A stretch of 64,000 bases of DNA from Vibrio syngnathi (GCF_002119525.1 NZ_CP017916.1:3038001-3102000); one strand, 5' to 3'; shown: positions 15,877 to 25,903, counted from the first letter of the stretch. The notes: generated by a model not told the origin, from the letters alone. Program-made: numbers and translations.

Positions 15877-17826
15877 ATGAACATTGATAAAACAACTCTA
15901 TCAGATAGTATTGAATATTTACTATCTGACTTTTTCGACACGGTAGTTTCGCGAAACTGCCACCCGGAAGAAGTAAAGATGCGCTGGTGTTCAAAAATTA
16001 TTGACATCTTTAATTTAGATATTGACACACAGCAGTTGTATGATATTAGAATAAAATGTGAAGCTGCTATTTGTCAGTCTAACCTTGATAAATCAGGTGA
16101 GCTTGAATTCAAGTACAATGAATTATTAGCGCTCATGCTCAATATATTACGTACTAATCTATCTCTTAACTTATCTAAAGAGCTATTCTTAAGTCTCTCA
16201 AAGAAAATTGAGCTTGATATCGAGAAAAACGTGCAACATCTGAATAAGGATGTTGTGCGCTTTTTTGAAAAAAACAAAAAAAACAACACAAAAATATATA
16301 TAATATCTGACTTTTATATGGATGCGGACTTTATCCAAGAGCTAGCTAAGCATCACTGTATCAGTCATTTAATCGACGAGTATTTCACATCTGCAGATTT
16401 TCTAAAAACTAAAAGAAGTGGAAACCTTTACGATGCAATTCTGAAAGAAAGAAATATAAAGCCAACATCGGCATATATGATTGGTGACAATATTCATAGC
16501 GATGTAGACATGTCAAGAATGCGCGATATACACGCATTACACATCCCAAGAGATTTCTCTCACTATGAAAAATCGTTGAAAATTGCCAAGCATAATCCGA
16601 AGGTTAAAAAAAATCTTCTCAAGACTCTAAGGGCTAAAGAGTTTGATTTCTACTGGATGGCAATTCCATTATTTATATTCATTGCCAAATTACATAATCG
16701 TTTAATTCAAGACCAAGCTAAGAATGTGATTTTTTTAGCCAGAGAAGGCGAGTTTTTAAAAGAAATTTTTGATATTTATAATGAAAGCTATCCTATTGCA
16801 GGAATTAAAACTCATTACATGTATGCATCTCGCAGGGGAACATACCTCCCATCATTGCGCCCTTTGAAAGACGAAGACTTTAGTAAGCTTCTAAACCAAT
16901 ACTCTGACATGTCATTAAACGTTTTTATTGATAGTTTAGGGCTCGCTGACTTTCTACCTGAACTGGAAAGTGATCTAAAACATATTAATTTTACGATTCC
17001 ACAGACAGACTTCAAAAATAGCGCAGCATTGCTTCAATTGCTTGAAAGTAAGAGTTTTAAAAAAGTTTACGAAGAAGAAAGAAAAAATCGTAGACAATAC
17101 CTAGAGTCTTACGTTGACAAGCTTGTCGGAAAGGAGGATTTGTATCTGGTTGATGTCGGTTGGAAAGGGAGCATTCAAGATAATATTCACTCCGCCTTAA
17201 ATAGACCAGTAACGGGTTATTATTGCGGTATATTAAGAGGTGCTCATAGCACAAGTGAAAACAATAAGCATGGCTTATTGTTTCATGAAATGGCAAATGA
17301 AGAAAACTTAGATTCAGTATACAATGAATTCAGAGCTTCTTACGAGGTATTTTGCTCGGCGTCGCACGGAAGTTTAATCGAATACACCTCCGCGCCTAAA
17401 TTTGGCATATTAGAAGAAAACGAAGCTGAACTAAAAATATTCTCTAAACATATTAGACCTTTACAGCTTAATTTAAGAAAATTACTAGAGGAGTTGATTT
17501 ATATGAAAAACAATAATGCACTCAGTATTTCTGAAATTGAAGCAATTTTGAAGCCCGTTTATGAGAAATCTGTATTTCTACCAAAGACCTCCGAAATGAA
17601 CAGCTTTGCTAAATTAGAGCACTATGAAAACTTTGGAGTCTTTGAGTTTTCGTCTTTTGATGCGGGTTCATCAAACCGATTAACTTATATAAAATCTTTA
17701 GTATCCAACCCTAAGCATACTGTAGGCCGAGAATGGTGGAAACCATTAGGTTTTAAGAATAACCGCTGTGGATTCTTAAAATACCCTTACTTTATGTTTA
17801 AAAAATCAATAATGAGTAAAAAATGA
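15877..17826 (+). CDS. Large HAD-like protein of polysaccharide loci (COG5610 type), copy 1
   Basis: The 649-residue chain starts with a HAD-like domain: SDFFDT (Asp18, Asp21, Thr22), ISDFYMD near 149, and GDNIHSDVDMSR near 210. The first motif is D-x-x-D-T rather than the usual D-x-D-x-T, so the second catalytic Asp is shifted. From about residue 255 a second domain follows with LAREGEFL and DVGWKGSIQDNI. The whole layout recurs in the protein at 20275-22257. Such proteins are common in O-antigen and capsule clusters but their reaction is not established. It starts 6 bases after the methyltransferase and overlaps the next gene by 4 bases. Confidence 0.75.
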   Translation: MNIDKTTLSDSIEYLLSDFFDTVVSRNCHPEEVKMRWCSKIIDIFNLDIDTQQLYDIRIKCEAAICQSNLDKSGELEFKYNELLALMLNILRTNLSLNLSKELFLSLSKKIELDIEKNVQHLNKDVVRFFEKNKKNNTKIYIISDFYMDADFIQELAKHHCISHLIDEYFTSADFLKTKRSGNLYDAILKERNIKPTSAYMIGDNIHSDVDMSRMRDIHALHIPRDFSHYEKSLKIAKHNPKVKKNLLKTLRAKEFDFYWMAIPLFIFIAKLHNRLIQDQAKNVIFLAREGEFLKEIFDIYNESYPIAGIKTHYMYASRRGTYLPSLRPLKDEDFSKLLNQYSDMSLNVFIDSLGLADFLPELESDLKHINFTIPQTDFKNSAALLQLLESKSFKKVYEEERKNRRQYLESYVDKLVGKEDLYLVDVGWKGSIQDNIHSALNRPVTGYYCGILRGAHSTSENNKHGLLFHEMANEENLDSVYNEFRASYEVFCSASHGSLIEYTSAPKFGILEENEAELKIFSKHIRPLQLNLRKLLEELIYMKNNNALSISEIEAILKPVYEKSVFLPKTSEMNSFAKLEHYENFGVFEFSSFDAGSSNRLTYIKSLVSNPKHTVGREWWKPLGFKNNRCGFLKYPYFMFKKSIMSKK

Positions 17827-19037
17827 AAATTTGTTTCTTAGTATGGAGTCCAGATATAAGCGGTGGCACAAATGTTATTTTAGAACATGCGACTCGCTTA
17901 AGTAAATTTGGCAATGAAATAACGATTGTTACTGAATTACCAGTGTCAGATAAAGATATAGCTTGGTTTGAGGGTGCTAATTCACTCAACTGGAAAACGT
18001 ATGACGAGGTGACTAATGAGCATTTTGAGTTAACTTTTGCTACGTGGTGGCGTACAGTCTTTTACTTAAAGAGAATAACTTCATCTCGATATGCCTATTT
18101 TGTTCAGTCTATTGAGTCTAAATTTTATCCAGAAGAAGATGTGGTTCTACGCAACCTAATAGAACAAACATACTCTTTAGAACTAGACATAATAACTGAA
18201 GCGACGTGGATTGCTAATTATTTATCAGACCAATATAAGCGCGATGTACAACTTGTAAAAAATGGGATAAGAAAAGAGTTCTTTAATACTCAAATTAACC
18301 CCGTAGAAAAACGAGACGAGAATAAGTTTAAAGTCCTTGTTGAGGGACCATTAAATGTATCGTTTAAAAATACAGAGCTAGCAATTACTTTAGCAAATCA
18401 GTCAAATGCAGATGAAGTATGGCTTCTCACATCGTCCCCCATAGGCGCTTACGAAGGAGTTGATCGACTATTCAGCAAGATCCCGATGTCAAAAGTAGGT
18501 GAAATATATTCTTCTTGTGATGCCATAGTCAAGTTATCAACAGTGGAAGGGATGTTTGGCCCTCCACTTGAGTGCTACCATTGCGGAGGTACTTCAATCT
18601 CATATGACGTAACTGGTTATGATGAATATATTGAACATGGCGTAAATGGGTTAGTAAGTTACAATAGAGATAATAATGATATTGTAGATAAGATAAATCA
18701 ACTTGTAGAAAATCGCTCACTATTAGCTTCATTAAAAACGAATGCTCTTGAAACAGCTAAAGATTGGCCTACATGGCAGGAAAGCTCCCAACAGTTCGAG
18801 CTTTCTTGTCAAAAAATATTAACTGAAACTAAGTTTGACCAAAATATCGACCAAATTTCAGTTAAAGCAGACTTAATGTTTTCAACATATGAGGCTCATA
18901 TCGCTGTACCTCAAGGACAGGTCATTACACTAGGGATAAAAGCTGCATTAATACAAAGAATGCGTCTAAGTACACCGAACTTATTCAACTTATTAACGAA
19001 GGTAAGAAACTACCTACATCCCTTATTAAATAGGTAA
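17823..19037 (+). CDS. Family 4 glycosyltransferase, copy 1 of a paralogous pair
   Basis: The 404-residue GT-B protein has an N-terminal glycine loop (SGGTNVILEHA), the acceptor-domain motif WWRTVFYLKR, FVQSIESKFY, and the C-terminal donor-site pattern EGMFGPPLE (E-x7-E) near residue 240. It closely resembles its downstream neighbour (19058-20275), which shares TWW, QSIESKFY, EATWI, VKNGIRK, VEGMFGPPLE and CGGT. Rhamnosyltransferases of this shape are known, and dTDP-rhamnose genes lie downstream, so a deoxyhexose donor is possible but not shown. ATGA overlap with the HAD-like gene upstream. Confidence 0.85.
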   Translation: MKICFLVWSPDISGGTNVILEHATRLSKFGNEITIVTELPVSDKDIAWFEGANSLNWKTYDEVTNEHFELTFATWWRTVFYLKRITSSRYAYFVQSIESKFYPEEDVVLRNLIEQTYSLELDIITEATWIANYLSDQYKRDVQLVKNGIRKEFFNTQINPVEKRDENKFKVLVEGPLNVSFKNTELAITLANQSNADEVWLLTSSPIGAYEGVDRLFSKIPMSKVGEIYSSCDAIVKLSTVEGMFGPPLECYHCGGTSISYDVTGYDEYIEHGVNGLVSYNRDNNDIVDKINQLVENRSLLASLKTNALETAKDWPTWQESSQQFELSCQKILTETKFDQNIDQISVKADLMFSTYEAHIAVPQGQVITLGIKAALIQRMRLSTPNLFNLLTKVRNYLHPLLNR

Positions 19038-19057
19038 TTAAAGCTTAAGGAAGCGTT

Positions 19058-20275
19058 TTGAAAAAGATTTGTTTTTTGGTCGGCTCGATTGGGATAAGCG
19101 GTGGAACTTATGTAATAATTCAACATGCCTCTTATCTTAGAGAGCAAGGTTATAACGTATTCATAGCTATACAGTCGAGCTTCAATGAAAAAACCTTAAA
19201 GTGGCATGATAAATTAAGCCAGTTAAACTGTGTTTCCTTTGATGATGCAAAATTAGAAAAGTACGATCTAGTTATTGCGACTTGGTGGAAGACAGCGGTT
19301 CACCTTCACGAATTTAATTCTCAACACTTTGGGTATTTTATACAGTCTATAGAGTCTAAGTTCTACTCTTCTGAGCAAACTGCATTAAGGCAATATGTTG
19401 ATGCAACATACAAGCTTCCTGTTCATATGGTTACGGAGGCAACTTGGATTCAAGGTTTTCTAAAACAACAATTCGGTCAAAATGCTTCATTAGTAAAAAA
19501 CGGTATTAGAAAAGACATTTATAACAATACCAATAAGAGGGAAAGAACTGGCTTTCGAGTATTAGTTGAAGGGCATTTTGGTGTGCCATTTAAAAATACA
19601 GCGCTAGCTATAAAGCTTGCAAAACAAGCTAATGTTCGTGATATATGGGTTTTAACAGGCAGCCCTATAAAGTGGTTACCTGGAGTCAGTAAAGTGTTTT
19701 CTCAGATTCCAATGTCAGAAACAGCTAATATATATAAACAATGCGATGTGATCATTAAATTAAGTACGGTTGAAGGTATGTTTGGTCCACCCTTAGAAAT
19801 GTTTCACTGCGGTGGTACAGCTATAGTATTCAATGTCTCAGGTCACGACGAATATATCATAAACAATTTCAATGCACGTGTAATTGAAGATAATAACGTT
19901 GATGAAGTTGTTCGTTTTATCCGAGAACTGCAAGAAGATGTCGATAAGCTAAACGCGTTAAAAGACGGAGCCTTGATCACTGCTGACTCTTGGCCTAGTT
20001 GGGATTATTCATCAAAAAAATTCTCCGAATGGATAAAAGGAATACTAATACAGCCTAACAGCAACTCTGTTAGTAATGATATTAAAGAAATAAATGACTT
20101 TCATCTCACAACTTATCGCACTTCAACAAGCGCCAAATTATCAAAACGAAGAAGTACTGCATTTGTTATGTTTGTGAAAAAATCATCTCATCACATACCA
20201 ATACACATAAAATCTATAATCAAGCAATGCCAAGCAATTTTTGAAGTCCTTTCTCAAAAAAGAGATGTAAAATAA
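19058..20275 (+). CDS. Family 4 glycosyltransferase, copy 2 of a paralogous pair
   Basis: A TTG start at 19058 follows a clear AAGGAAG ribosome site. The 405-residue chain is a GT-B retaining transferase with SGGTYVIIQHA at the N-terminus, TWWKTAVHL, QSIESKFY, VKNGIRK and the donor motif EGMFGPPLE. It is about half identical by eye to the preceding GT4 through the donor domain and diverges in its last 60 residues. The stop overlaps the next ATG by one base. The two copies probably add related sugars, or the same sugar in different linkages. Confidence 0.85.
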   Translation: MKKICFLVGSIGISGGTYVIIQHASYLREQGYNVFIAIQSSFNEKTLKWHDKLSQLNCVSFDDAKLEKYDLVIATWWKTAVHLHEFNSQHFGYFIQSIESKFYSSEQTALRQYVDATYKLPVHMVTEATWIQGFLKQQFGQNASLVKNGIRKDIYNNTNKRERTGFRVLVEGHFGVPFKNTALAIKLAKQANVRDIWVLTGSPIKWLPGVSKVFSQIPMSETANIYKQCDVIIKLSTVEGMFGPPLEMFHCGGTAIVFNVSGHDEYIINNFNARVIEDNNVDEVVRFIRELQEDVDKLNALKDGALITADSWPSWDYSSKKFSEWIKGILIQPNSNSVSNDIKEINDFHLTTYRTSTSAKLSKRRSTAFVMFVKKSSHHIPIHIKSIIKQCQAIFEVLSQKRDVK

Positions 20276-22257
20276 TGACGAAACTACTTTCATTAGATGT
20301 TTGGGACACCTTAATACGTCGCGAAGTATATCCGGAGTATCCTAAACTCTACACTATGAATGTATTATTATGCATGTATCGCTCTCTGATTTATGATGAG
20401 TATAAATGTAAAAATAAACTTTATCAAAAGCGTATCTCTATCGAAGCACAACTGGTGAAGAATAATTCAACACTAAATGGTGAGTATGCAATTCAAGATG
20501 TATTTGAACAGTTACTCATAGATGTTACAGACCTAGATGATGTAGGTAAGTTAGCAAGTTTACTGATTGAGATAGAGATTAACTACGAGAAAAAGTATAC
20601 TTATCTAGACTCTACAATACTTCAAGAAATATCTAAAATTGAGCGGGATTTTACTGTTTTCATTTCAGACTTCTACATGGATTCTAAGTCCATATCAAAA
20701 ATATTAGCTAGCAACAATATCAATACACTTATTGATACCGGTTTTAGCTCTTGTGAAATGGGTACTAACAAAAGGTCCAAGAAATTATTTGAGTTAGTCC
20801 AGAATAAATTGAATATCACAAGCAATAATCATACACATATTGGGGACCATGAATTCTCTGATTTTACGGCACCCAAGTCTCTTGGTATTAATTCGATTCA
20901 TTTTTGGCCAGATGAGGAATCCAGAAAGAGAATAATAAACGAATACCATTGGCATTCACGCGATTCTTTGTTAAAGCACTTATTATCAAGCTCAATACAG
21001 CAAACTAACGCAGAGAATAGTCTCGTCGAGCCCCTTACTCCATTAATGGTTGGGTTTCTTTTAGACATTGCAGAGCAAGCAATTGAAAACGAAATAGATT
21101 TCATAGGCTTTTGCACTAGAGAGGGAGAGTTTTTTTATGACTGTTGGAAGCGCCTATTTCCAACAGGCTTCTTCTTTGGTAAGCAATTACCAACTATCGA
21201 AGTAATTGAAGTTAGTCGAATGGCAACATTTTCGCCAACAATTACCGAAGTAACTACAGAACAAATGCAAAGAATGTGGTCGTTATTCAAAACACAGTCT
21301 ATAAAGACGATGCTGAGTTCACTCAATATTCAAGTAAAACTGGTCGAACACATATTGGAAAGGCATAAAATTGACGCTAATTTCGAATATAGTGGTTTAA
21401 AGGATAATAAGGTTATCTCGCGATTATTTGAAGACAGCGAGTTTTGTCACATAATCGAATCACATTGTTTAAAGCAAAGAATGTTGATAAAAAAATATCT
21501 TGGTTCAAAATTTAACAATAGTAAAAAAGTTGCTCTTATCGATATAGGTTGGAGGGGGACTATACAAGATAACATTTGTCGAATATTTCCAGACATTGAT
21601 TTTATTGGTTTTTACTTAGGGCTTCATAAATTCATTAACAATCAAGAATCTAATTCTAAAAAGAATGGGTATTGTTTTGACCTAAACATAGACAATTCAG
21701 ATTCGATGCTACTTGAAGATGCTACTATCTACGAAATGCTCTTTAACTCCCCAAATGGGTCTGTAATTGGTTATAAAGAGAACGGAGATATGGTCATCGC
21801 AGAAAAAATAGTTTCTGATGATGAAAACAAAACCTACTTCGATTACTCCTTAATTTTTCAAAAAGGGATTATTGAAAATATTGAATTTTGGCCAAGGAAT
21901 ATTGAAAAGTACGTATTACATTCTAGAGAGTTTCGCCCCGTAGCAAGGCGTGCACTTGAAAACATTACTCGTAGCCCAGGAAAAAATTTAATTATTGCTC
22001 GATCCAATCTTCATCATAATGAAATGTTTGGTCTAGGAGAGTTCAGCTCATCTAGTCAAGTCCCAACTTATTATGAAATATTTACATCGTTGTTAATTAA
22101 TCAAAGTAGAAAAGAGCTAATCACTTTCTTCAGAGCACATAAATGGGTTCAAAGTATTAAAATGATTGAGGGAATTTCGCCGTTAAAGAAAAATATCCTT
22201 ATCGCTATACTAAGAGCCGTGAAACTAATTTTTCGAATCAAAACCCGATTTTTTTGA
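20275..22257 (+). CDS. Large HAD-like protein of polysaccharide loci (COG5610 type), copy 2
   Basis: The 660 residues begin LSLDVWDTLIRR (Asp8, Asp11, Thr12), again a D-x-x-D-T first motif. FISDFYMDSKSI follows near 143 and GDHEFSDFTAPKSLGI near 190. The second domain carries CTREGEFF and DIGWRGTIQDNI, the same pair of motifs as copy 1. The C-terminus is basic and partly hydrophobic, which could bring it to the membrane. Together with the GT4 pair it makes a mirrored HAD-GT-GT-HAD block. Function is unknown; phosphatase activity is only inferred from the fold. Confidence 0.75.
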   Translation: MTKLLSLDVWDTLIRREVYPEYPKLYTMNVLLCMYRSLIYDEYKCKNKLYQKRISIEAQLVKNNSTLNGEYAIQDVFEQLLIDVTDLDDVGKLASLLIEIEINYEKKYTYLDSTILQEISKIERDFTVFISDFYMDSKSISKILASNNINTLIDTGFSSCEMGTNKRSKKLFELVQNKLNITSNNHTHIGDHEFSDFTAPKSLGINSIHFWPDEESRKRIINEYHWHSRDSLLKHLLSSSIQQTNAENSLVEPLTPLMVGFLLDIAEQAIENEIDFIGFCTREGEFFYDCWKRLFPTGFFFGKQLPTIEVIEVSRMATFSPTITEVTTEQMQRMWSLFKTQSIKTMLSSLNIQVKLVEHILERHKIDANFEYSGLKDNKVISRLFEDSEFCHIIESHCLKQRMLIKKYLGSKFNNSKKVALIDIGWRGTIQDNICRIFPDIDFIGFYLGLHKFINNQESNSKKNGYCFDLNIDNSDSMLLEDATIYEMLFNSPNGSVIGYKENGDMVIAEKIVSDDENKTYFDYSLIFQKGIIENIEFWPRNIEKYVLHSREFRPVARRALENITRSPGKNLIIARSNLHHNEMFGLGEFSSSSQVPTYYEIFTSLLINQSRKELITFFRAHKWVQSIKMIEGISPLKKNILIAILRAVKLIFRIKTRFF

Positions 22258-22264
22258 GAAACGA

Positions 22265-23398
22265 ATGAATAATAAAAAACTTGTTTTTATAATTAATGTT
22301 GACTGGTATTTTAAACTTCATTGGATCGATCGTGCTAGATACTTTCAGAGTTTAGGTTATGATATTCATATTATAACTTCGTTTACAAAGAATAAAATAC
22401 TTGATGAACTTTCATACGAAGGTATGCAGTGCTATAACTTAGAGTTTAAACGGAACAGTTTGAATGTATTAAGAGAGATTAAAACTACCATACAATTAAA
22501 AAAAATATTGTCTGACATTGAACCGGACATAATTCATTGCATCACAATCAAACCCAACATTTATGTGGGTTTGATTAACAGAATAATATTTAGAAAAAAA
22601 ATAGTATATAGCATCACTGGACTTGGTGCCGTATTTAGCTCTGAAAACAAGAAATTCAGATTTATCAGAAAAGCCATACAGTCACTATATAAACTTGTAT
22701 CAACAGACCATAGTATGTTCATATTTGAAAATAGTGAGGACTATGCCTTTTTCGAGAAAAAAAACATATTAAAGCACTCTAATGGTATAGTTATTAAAGG
22801 TGCAGGGATTGACCTGTCTCTATTTGATAAGAGCCAACATACACCTTGTCTAAATATTTTGTTTGCAGCTCGCCTGCTTGAAGACAAAGGCCTTCGCATT
22901 CTTATAAACGCTTGCAAGCAATTAAAACAAGAAGGTATTCCTATAAAGTTACTAGTTGCAGGAATTATAGATCTGGACGTCACATCAGCCATACCCATGG
23001 AAGAAATCAATCAATGGAATAAAGATGGTCACATTAAATGGCTAGGTAACGTCAAAGATATGCCTGATTTAATCAAATCCAGCCACATCATTTGCTTACC
23101 AACGGTGTATGGTGAGGGTGTTCCGAGAATACTAATAGAAGGTGCTTCTTGCCAGCGTCCTATTATAACTACAAATGTACCAGGTTGTAGAGAACTAGTT
23201 GAGCATAATGTTACCGGGTTGTTAGCCAAACCTGGAGATGTAAGCAGCCTAAAACATTGTATAAAAGCAGTTATACTTGATGATGATAATGCTCGTGCTA
23301 TCGCTTACAATGCGCGAAAAAAAGTAGAGACCGAATTCTCACAAGAAATAGTTTTTAGAAGGACGAGAGAAGTTTATGACCGCCTGTATGACTCGTAA
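22265..23398 (+). CDS. Family 4 glycosyltransferase (PglA/WcaL-like)
   Basis: The 377-residue protein has the N-terminal pattern FIINVDWYFKLHWIDRA, DIIHCITIKPNIY, SITGLGAVF, and the C-terminal donor motif EGVPRILIE (E-x7-E) with VPGCRELVEHNVTGLL. This subgroup often adds the second sugar to an undecaprenyl-diphosphate-linked N-acetylated sugar, so it may start the O-polysaccharide on its primer. It is the last gene of the O-antigen operon, 7 bases after the HAD-like gene. No initiating WecA-like enzyme is in the window. Confidence 0.85.
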   Translation: MNNKKLVFIINVDWYFKLHWIDRARYFQSLGYDIHIITSFTKNKILDELSYEGMQCYNLEFKRNSLNVLREIKTTIQLKKILSDIEPDIIHCITIKPNIYVGLINRIIFRKKIVYSITGLGAVFSSENKKFRFIRKAIQSLYKLVSTDHSMFIFENSEDYAFFEKKNILKHSNGIVIKGAGIDLSLFDKSQHTPCLNILFAARLLEDKGLRILINACKQLKQEGIPIKLLVAGIIDLDVTSAIPMEEINQWNKDGHIKWLGNVKDMPDLIKSSHIICLPTVYGEGVPRILIEGASCQRPIITTNVPGCRELVEHNVTGLLAKPGDVSSLKHCIKAVILDDDNARAIAYNARKKVETEFSQEIVFRRTREVYDRLYDS

Positions 23399-23492
23399 CC
23401 TTCCCAGCGACTTTAAGGCGCTCGATGTTGCATATCATTTTAAAAATGACTTTAGCAAAGGTCAATGGTTTACAGATGTGCACTGCACTTAA
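23376..23492 (+). CDS. Possible 38-residue ORF overlapping the end of the last O-antigen gene
   Basis: An ATG at 23376 (or 23388) opens a frame through MTRNLPSDFKALDVAYHF to a TAA at 23490-23492. It overlaps the GT4 stop out of frame. It has no clear ribosome site and I do not recognise it. It may be a leftover of a gene lost when the operon was inserted beside yibN, or simply chance. Confidence 0.15.
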   Translation: MTACMTRNLPSDFKALDVAYHFKNDFSKGQWFTDVHCT

Positions 23493-23551
23493 AACCTCGC
23501 TATACTCCTACCCTATAATTTTTCGCCCAATAACGAATAAGAGTTCAAGAT

Positions 23552-23986
23552 ATGCAAGAGTTAGTTCCATTTGTTCAAGAGAATATGATTTTAGCCATCG
23601 TATGGATCGGCTTGGTTGTTGCCATCATTGCGAACGTTATCAAGACATCAAACGCAGCTTACAAAGAGATCACGGCAGCGCAAACCACACACATGATTAA
23701 CCGTGAAAACGGTGTTGTGGTTGATATTCGAACTAAAGATGAGTTCAAAAAGGGCCATATTACTGACGCAGTTCACATTTTGCCGTCAGATATCAAAGCA
23801 AATAGCTTTGGTAGCCTTGAAAGCCACAAAGCAGACCCAATCATCGTAGTATGTAAGACAGGTCAAACAGCTCAAGAAAGCGCTAACCTACTGGTTAAAG
23901 CTGGTTTCGAAAACGTAAGCGTGCTGAAAAGCGGCTTAGTGGCTTGGAGCGAAGCTAACCTACCTTTGGTGAAAGGTAAAAAGTAG
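23552..23986 (+). CDS. yibN: Membrane-anchored rhodanese-like protein
   Basis: The 144-residue protein has one N-terminal membrane segment (about residues 14-30) followed by a single rhodanese domain: VVDIRTKDEFKKGHI and the active-site loop CKTGQTAQES with its cysteine near residue 110. It is the YibN-type protein usually found just upstream of secB in gamma-proteobacteria, as here. Rhodanese domains carry sulfur as a persulfide; the role of YibN itself is not firmly known. A promoter-like CTATACT lies near 23500. Confidence 0.85.
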   Translation: MQELVPFVQENMILAIVWIGLVVAIIANVIKTSNAAYKEITAAQTTHMINRENGVVVDIRTKDEFKKGHITDAVHILPSDIKANSFGSLESHKADPIIVVCKTGQTAQESANLLVKAGFENVSVLKSGLVAWSEANLPLVKGKK

Positions 23987-24085
23987 TTAAAGGTAAGCTG
24001 ACCTAACTAAACGAATATGACTTTAAGGTTTTGTTCAACAGAGATGGCGAACGAAACCTAATTATAAATTTTTAAGGACAAGAAA

Positions 24086-24553
24086 ATGGCTGAAGCAGCA
24101 CAACAAGACGCACAACAGAACTTCGCAATCCAACGTATCTTCCTAAAAGACGTATCTTTCGAAGCGCCAAACTCTCCAGACATGTTTCAAAAAGAGTGGA
24201 ACCCAGATGTAAAACTGGACCTAGACACTCAAAGTCGTGAACTTGGCGAAGGCGTGTACGAAGTAATCCTACGTCTAACGGTCACGGTTAAAAACGCAGA
24301 AGACACTGCATTCCTTTGTGAAGTTCAACAAGGCGGCATCTTCTCTGCAAGCGAAATGGAAGCAGGCCAACTGGCTCATTGCCTAGGTGCATTCTGCCCG
24401 AACATCCTGTTCCCATACGCTCGTGAAACAATTTCTAGCCTAGTGGTTAAAGGTACGTTCCCACAACTGAACCTAGCACCAGTTAACTTTGATGCTTTGT
24501 TCATGAACTACCTACAAAACCAAGCTCAACAAGCTGAAGGCGAACAAGCTTAA
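24086..24553 (+). CDS. secB: Protein-export chaperone SecB
   Basis: The 155-residue acidic protein has the SecB core: [53 protein letters not shown] and the [12 protein letters not shown] tail. SecB is a cytosolic tetramer that keeps preproteins unfolded and hands them to SecA. It lies between yibN and gpsA, the conserved enterobacterial/Vibrio order, and is followed by a strong terminator. Confidence 0.97.
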   Translation: MAEAAQQDAQQNFAIQRIFLKDVSFEAPNSPDMFQKEWNPDVKLDLDTQSRELGEGVYEVILRLTVTVKNAEDTAFLCEVQQGGIFSASEMEAGQLAHCLGAFCPNILFPYARETISSLVVKGTFPQLNLAPVNFDALFMNYLQNQAQQAEGEQA

Positions 24554-24602
24554 GTCTCAAAATAGAGCTTAACTCTAACGATTCAAGCGCTAGTTAGCTT
24601 TT

Positions 24603-24635
24603 AAATGCACATCGCAACTTCTGCGATGTGCATTT
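24603..24635 (+). terminator. Rho-independent terminator after secB
   Basis: A perfect 12-base stem (ATGCACATCGCA/TGCGATGTGCAT) with a five-base loop is followed by TTTTTTCTTT. It lies 50 bases past the secB stop. Confidence 0.9.
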
Positions 24636-24731
24636 TTTCTTTACACTGTACTAAAATTGAAAGCTCCTCTGATTTTAGTGGATAGCTTTTCCAAGACTCT
24701 TCGATTTCCCTCATTATTTTTAGGTGGAAGC

Positions 24732-25778
24732 ATGACAGAAACAACTCGCCCGACAATCTCGACAAACGCTTACGGCAAAGAGATCGCCATGACAGTCATT
24801 GGCGCAGGTTCTTACGGAACATCTTTAGCTATATCTCTAGCGCGAAACGGTGCAAACGTTGTTCTGTGGGGGCATGATCCTGTTCACATGGCTCGCCTCG
24901 AATCCGAGCGCGCAAATAATGAGTTTCTACCAAATATCGACTTCCCAGAAAGCCTAATCATCGAGTCGGATCTTGAGAAGGCAGTAACAGCAAGTCGTGA
25001 TCTTCTTGTTGTCGTCCCTAGCCACGTGTTTGGTATTGTTTTAAATAGCCTTAAGCCTCACTTAACAGAGAACTCTCGCATCTGTTGGGCAACCAAAGGC
25101 TTAGAGCCAGAAACAGGCCGCCTGCTTAAAGATGTCGCGCACGGTGTACTGGGTGATGGTTACTCGTTAGCGGTTCTATCAGGGCCTACCTTCGCCAAAG
25201 AGTTAGCGATGGGCATGCCAACGGCTATCTCTGTGGCTTCCCCTGATGCAGAATTCCTTGAGCAACTTCAAGAAAAAATTCACTGTGGCAAAACGTTCCG
25301 TGTGTACGCAAATTCAGATTTTATTGGCATGCAACTTGGAGGTGCGGTGAAGAATGTTATCGCAATTGGCGCAGGCATGTCGGATGGTATTGGCTTTGGT
25401 GCCAATGCACGTACTGCACTCATCACTCGCGGCTTAGCTGAGATGAGCCGATTAGGCGCAGCTCTTGGTGCGCAACCAGAAACCTTCATGGGCATGGCTG
25501 GATTGGGTGACCTAGTGCTAACCTGTACTGATAACCAATCACGTAACCGTCGCTTTGGTTTGGCACTTGGCGCAGGTAAAGATGTAGATACAGCACAAGA
25601 AGAAATTGGCCAAGTAGTGGAAGGTTATCGCAACACCAAAGAAGTTTGGTTACTATCAGAACGTATGGGCGTTGAAATGCCCATTGTTGAACAGATTTAT
25701 CAAGTGTTGTATCAAGGGAAAGATGCACACCTAGCAGCACAAGATCTGCTTGCTAGAGACAAAAAGTCAGAAAGATAG
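24732..25778 (+). CDS. gpsA: NAD(P)H-dependent glycerol-3-phosphate dehydrogenase
   Basis: The protein makes sn-glycerol 3-phosphate from dihydroxyacetone phosphate for phospholipid synthesis. The Rossmann loop is [10 protein letters not shown], followed by [21 protein letters not shown] with its catalytic-region lysine, and [13 protein letters not shown] [14 protein letters not shown] chose the ATG at 24732, which follows TAGGTGGAAGC and gives the family's usual N-terminus; an upstream ATG at 24657 would add 25 residues lying over the secB terminator tail. Length 348 residues is normal. Confidence 0.96.
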   Translation: MTETTRPTISTNAYGKEIAMTVIGAGSYGTSLAISLARNGANVVLWGHDPVHMARLESERANNEFLPNIDFPESLIIESDLEKAVTASRDLLVVVPSHVFGIVLNSLKPHLTENSRICWATKGLEPETGRLLKDVAHGVLGDGYSLAVLSGPTFAKELAMGMPTAISVASPDAEFLEQLQEKIHCGKTFRVYANSDFIGMQLGGAVKNVIAIGAGMSDGIGFGANARTALITRGLAEMSRLGAALGAQPETFMGMAGLGDLVLTCTDNQSRNRRFGLALGAGKDVDTAQEEIGQVVEGYRNTKEVWLLSERMGVEMPIVEQIYQVLYQGKDAHLAAQDLLARDKKSER

Positions 25779-25903
25779 TAAGAGCAGATACGAAGAGAGT
25801 TAGAGGTACGGGGAATCAAGATGCGAATAGCATAAAGTAAATGACTCAAACAAAGTTCTCCAACTCGCTCCTCACTCTTGAAGATAACGTTAATATAATG
25901 TTC

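Noticed and set aside
23425..23700. 91-codon plus-strand frame over the start of yibN
   Set aside because: Out of frame with the rhodanese gene, whose membrane segment and active-site motif are clear; no independent support.
24657..24731. Longer gpsA start at the first ATG
   Set aside because: The additional 25 residues are unlike any GpsA N-terminus, and the ATG at 24732 has the better ribosome site.
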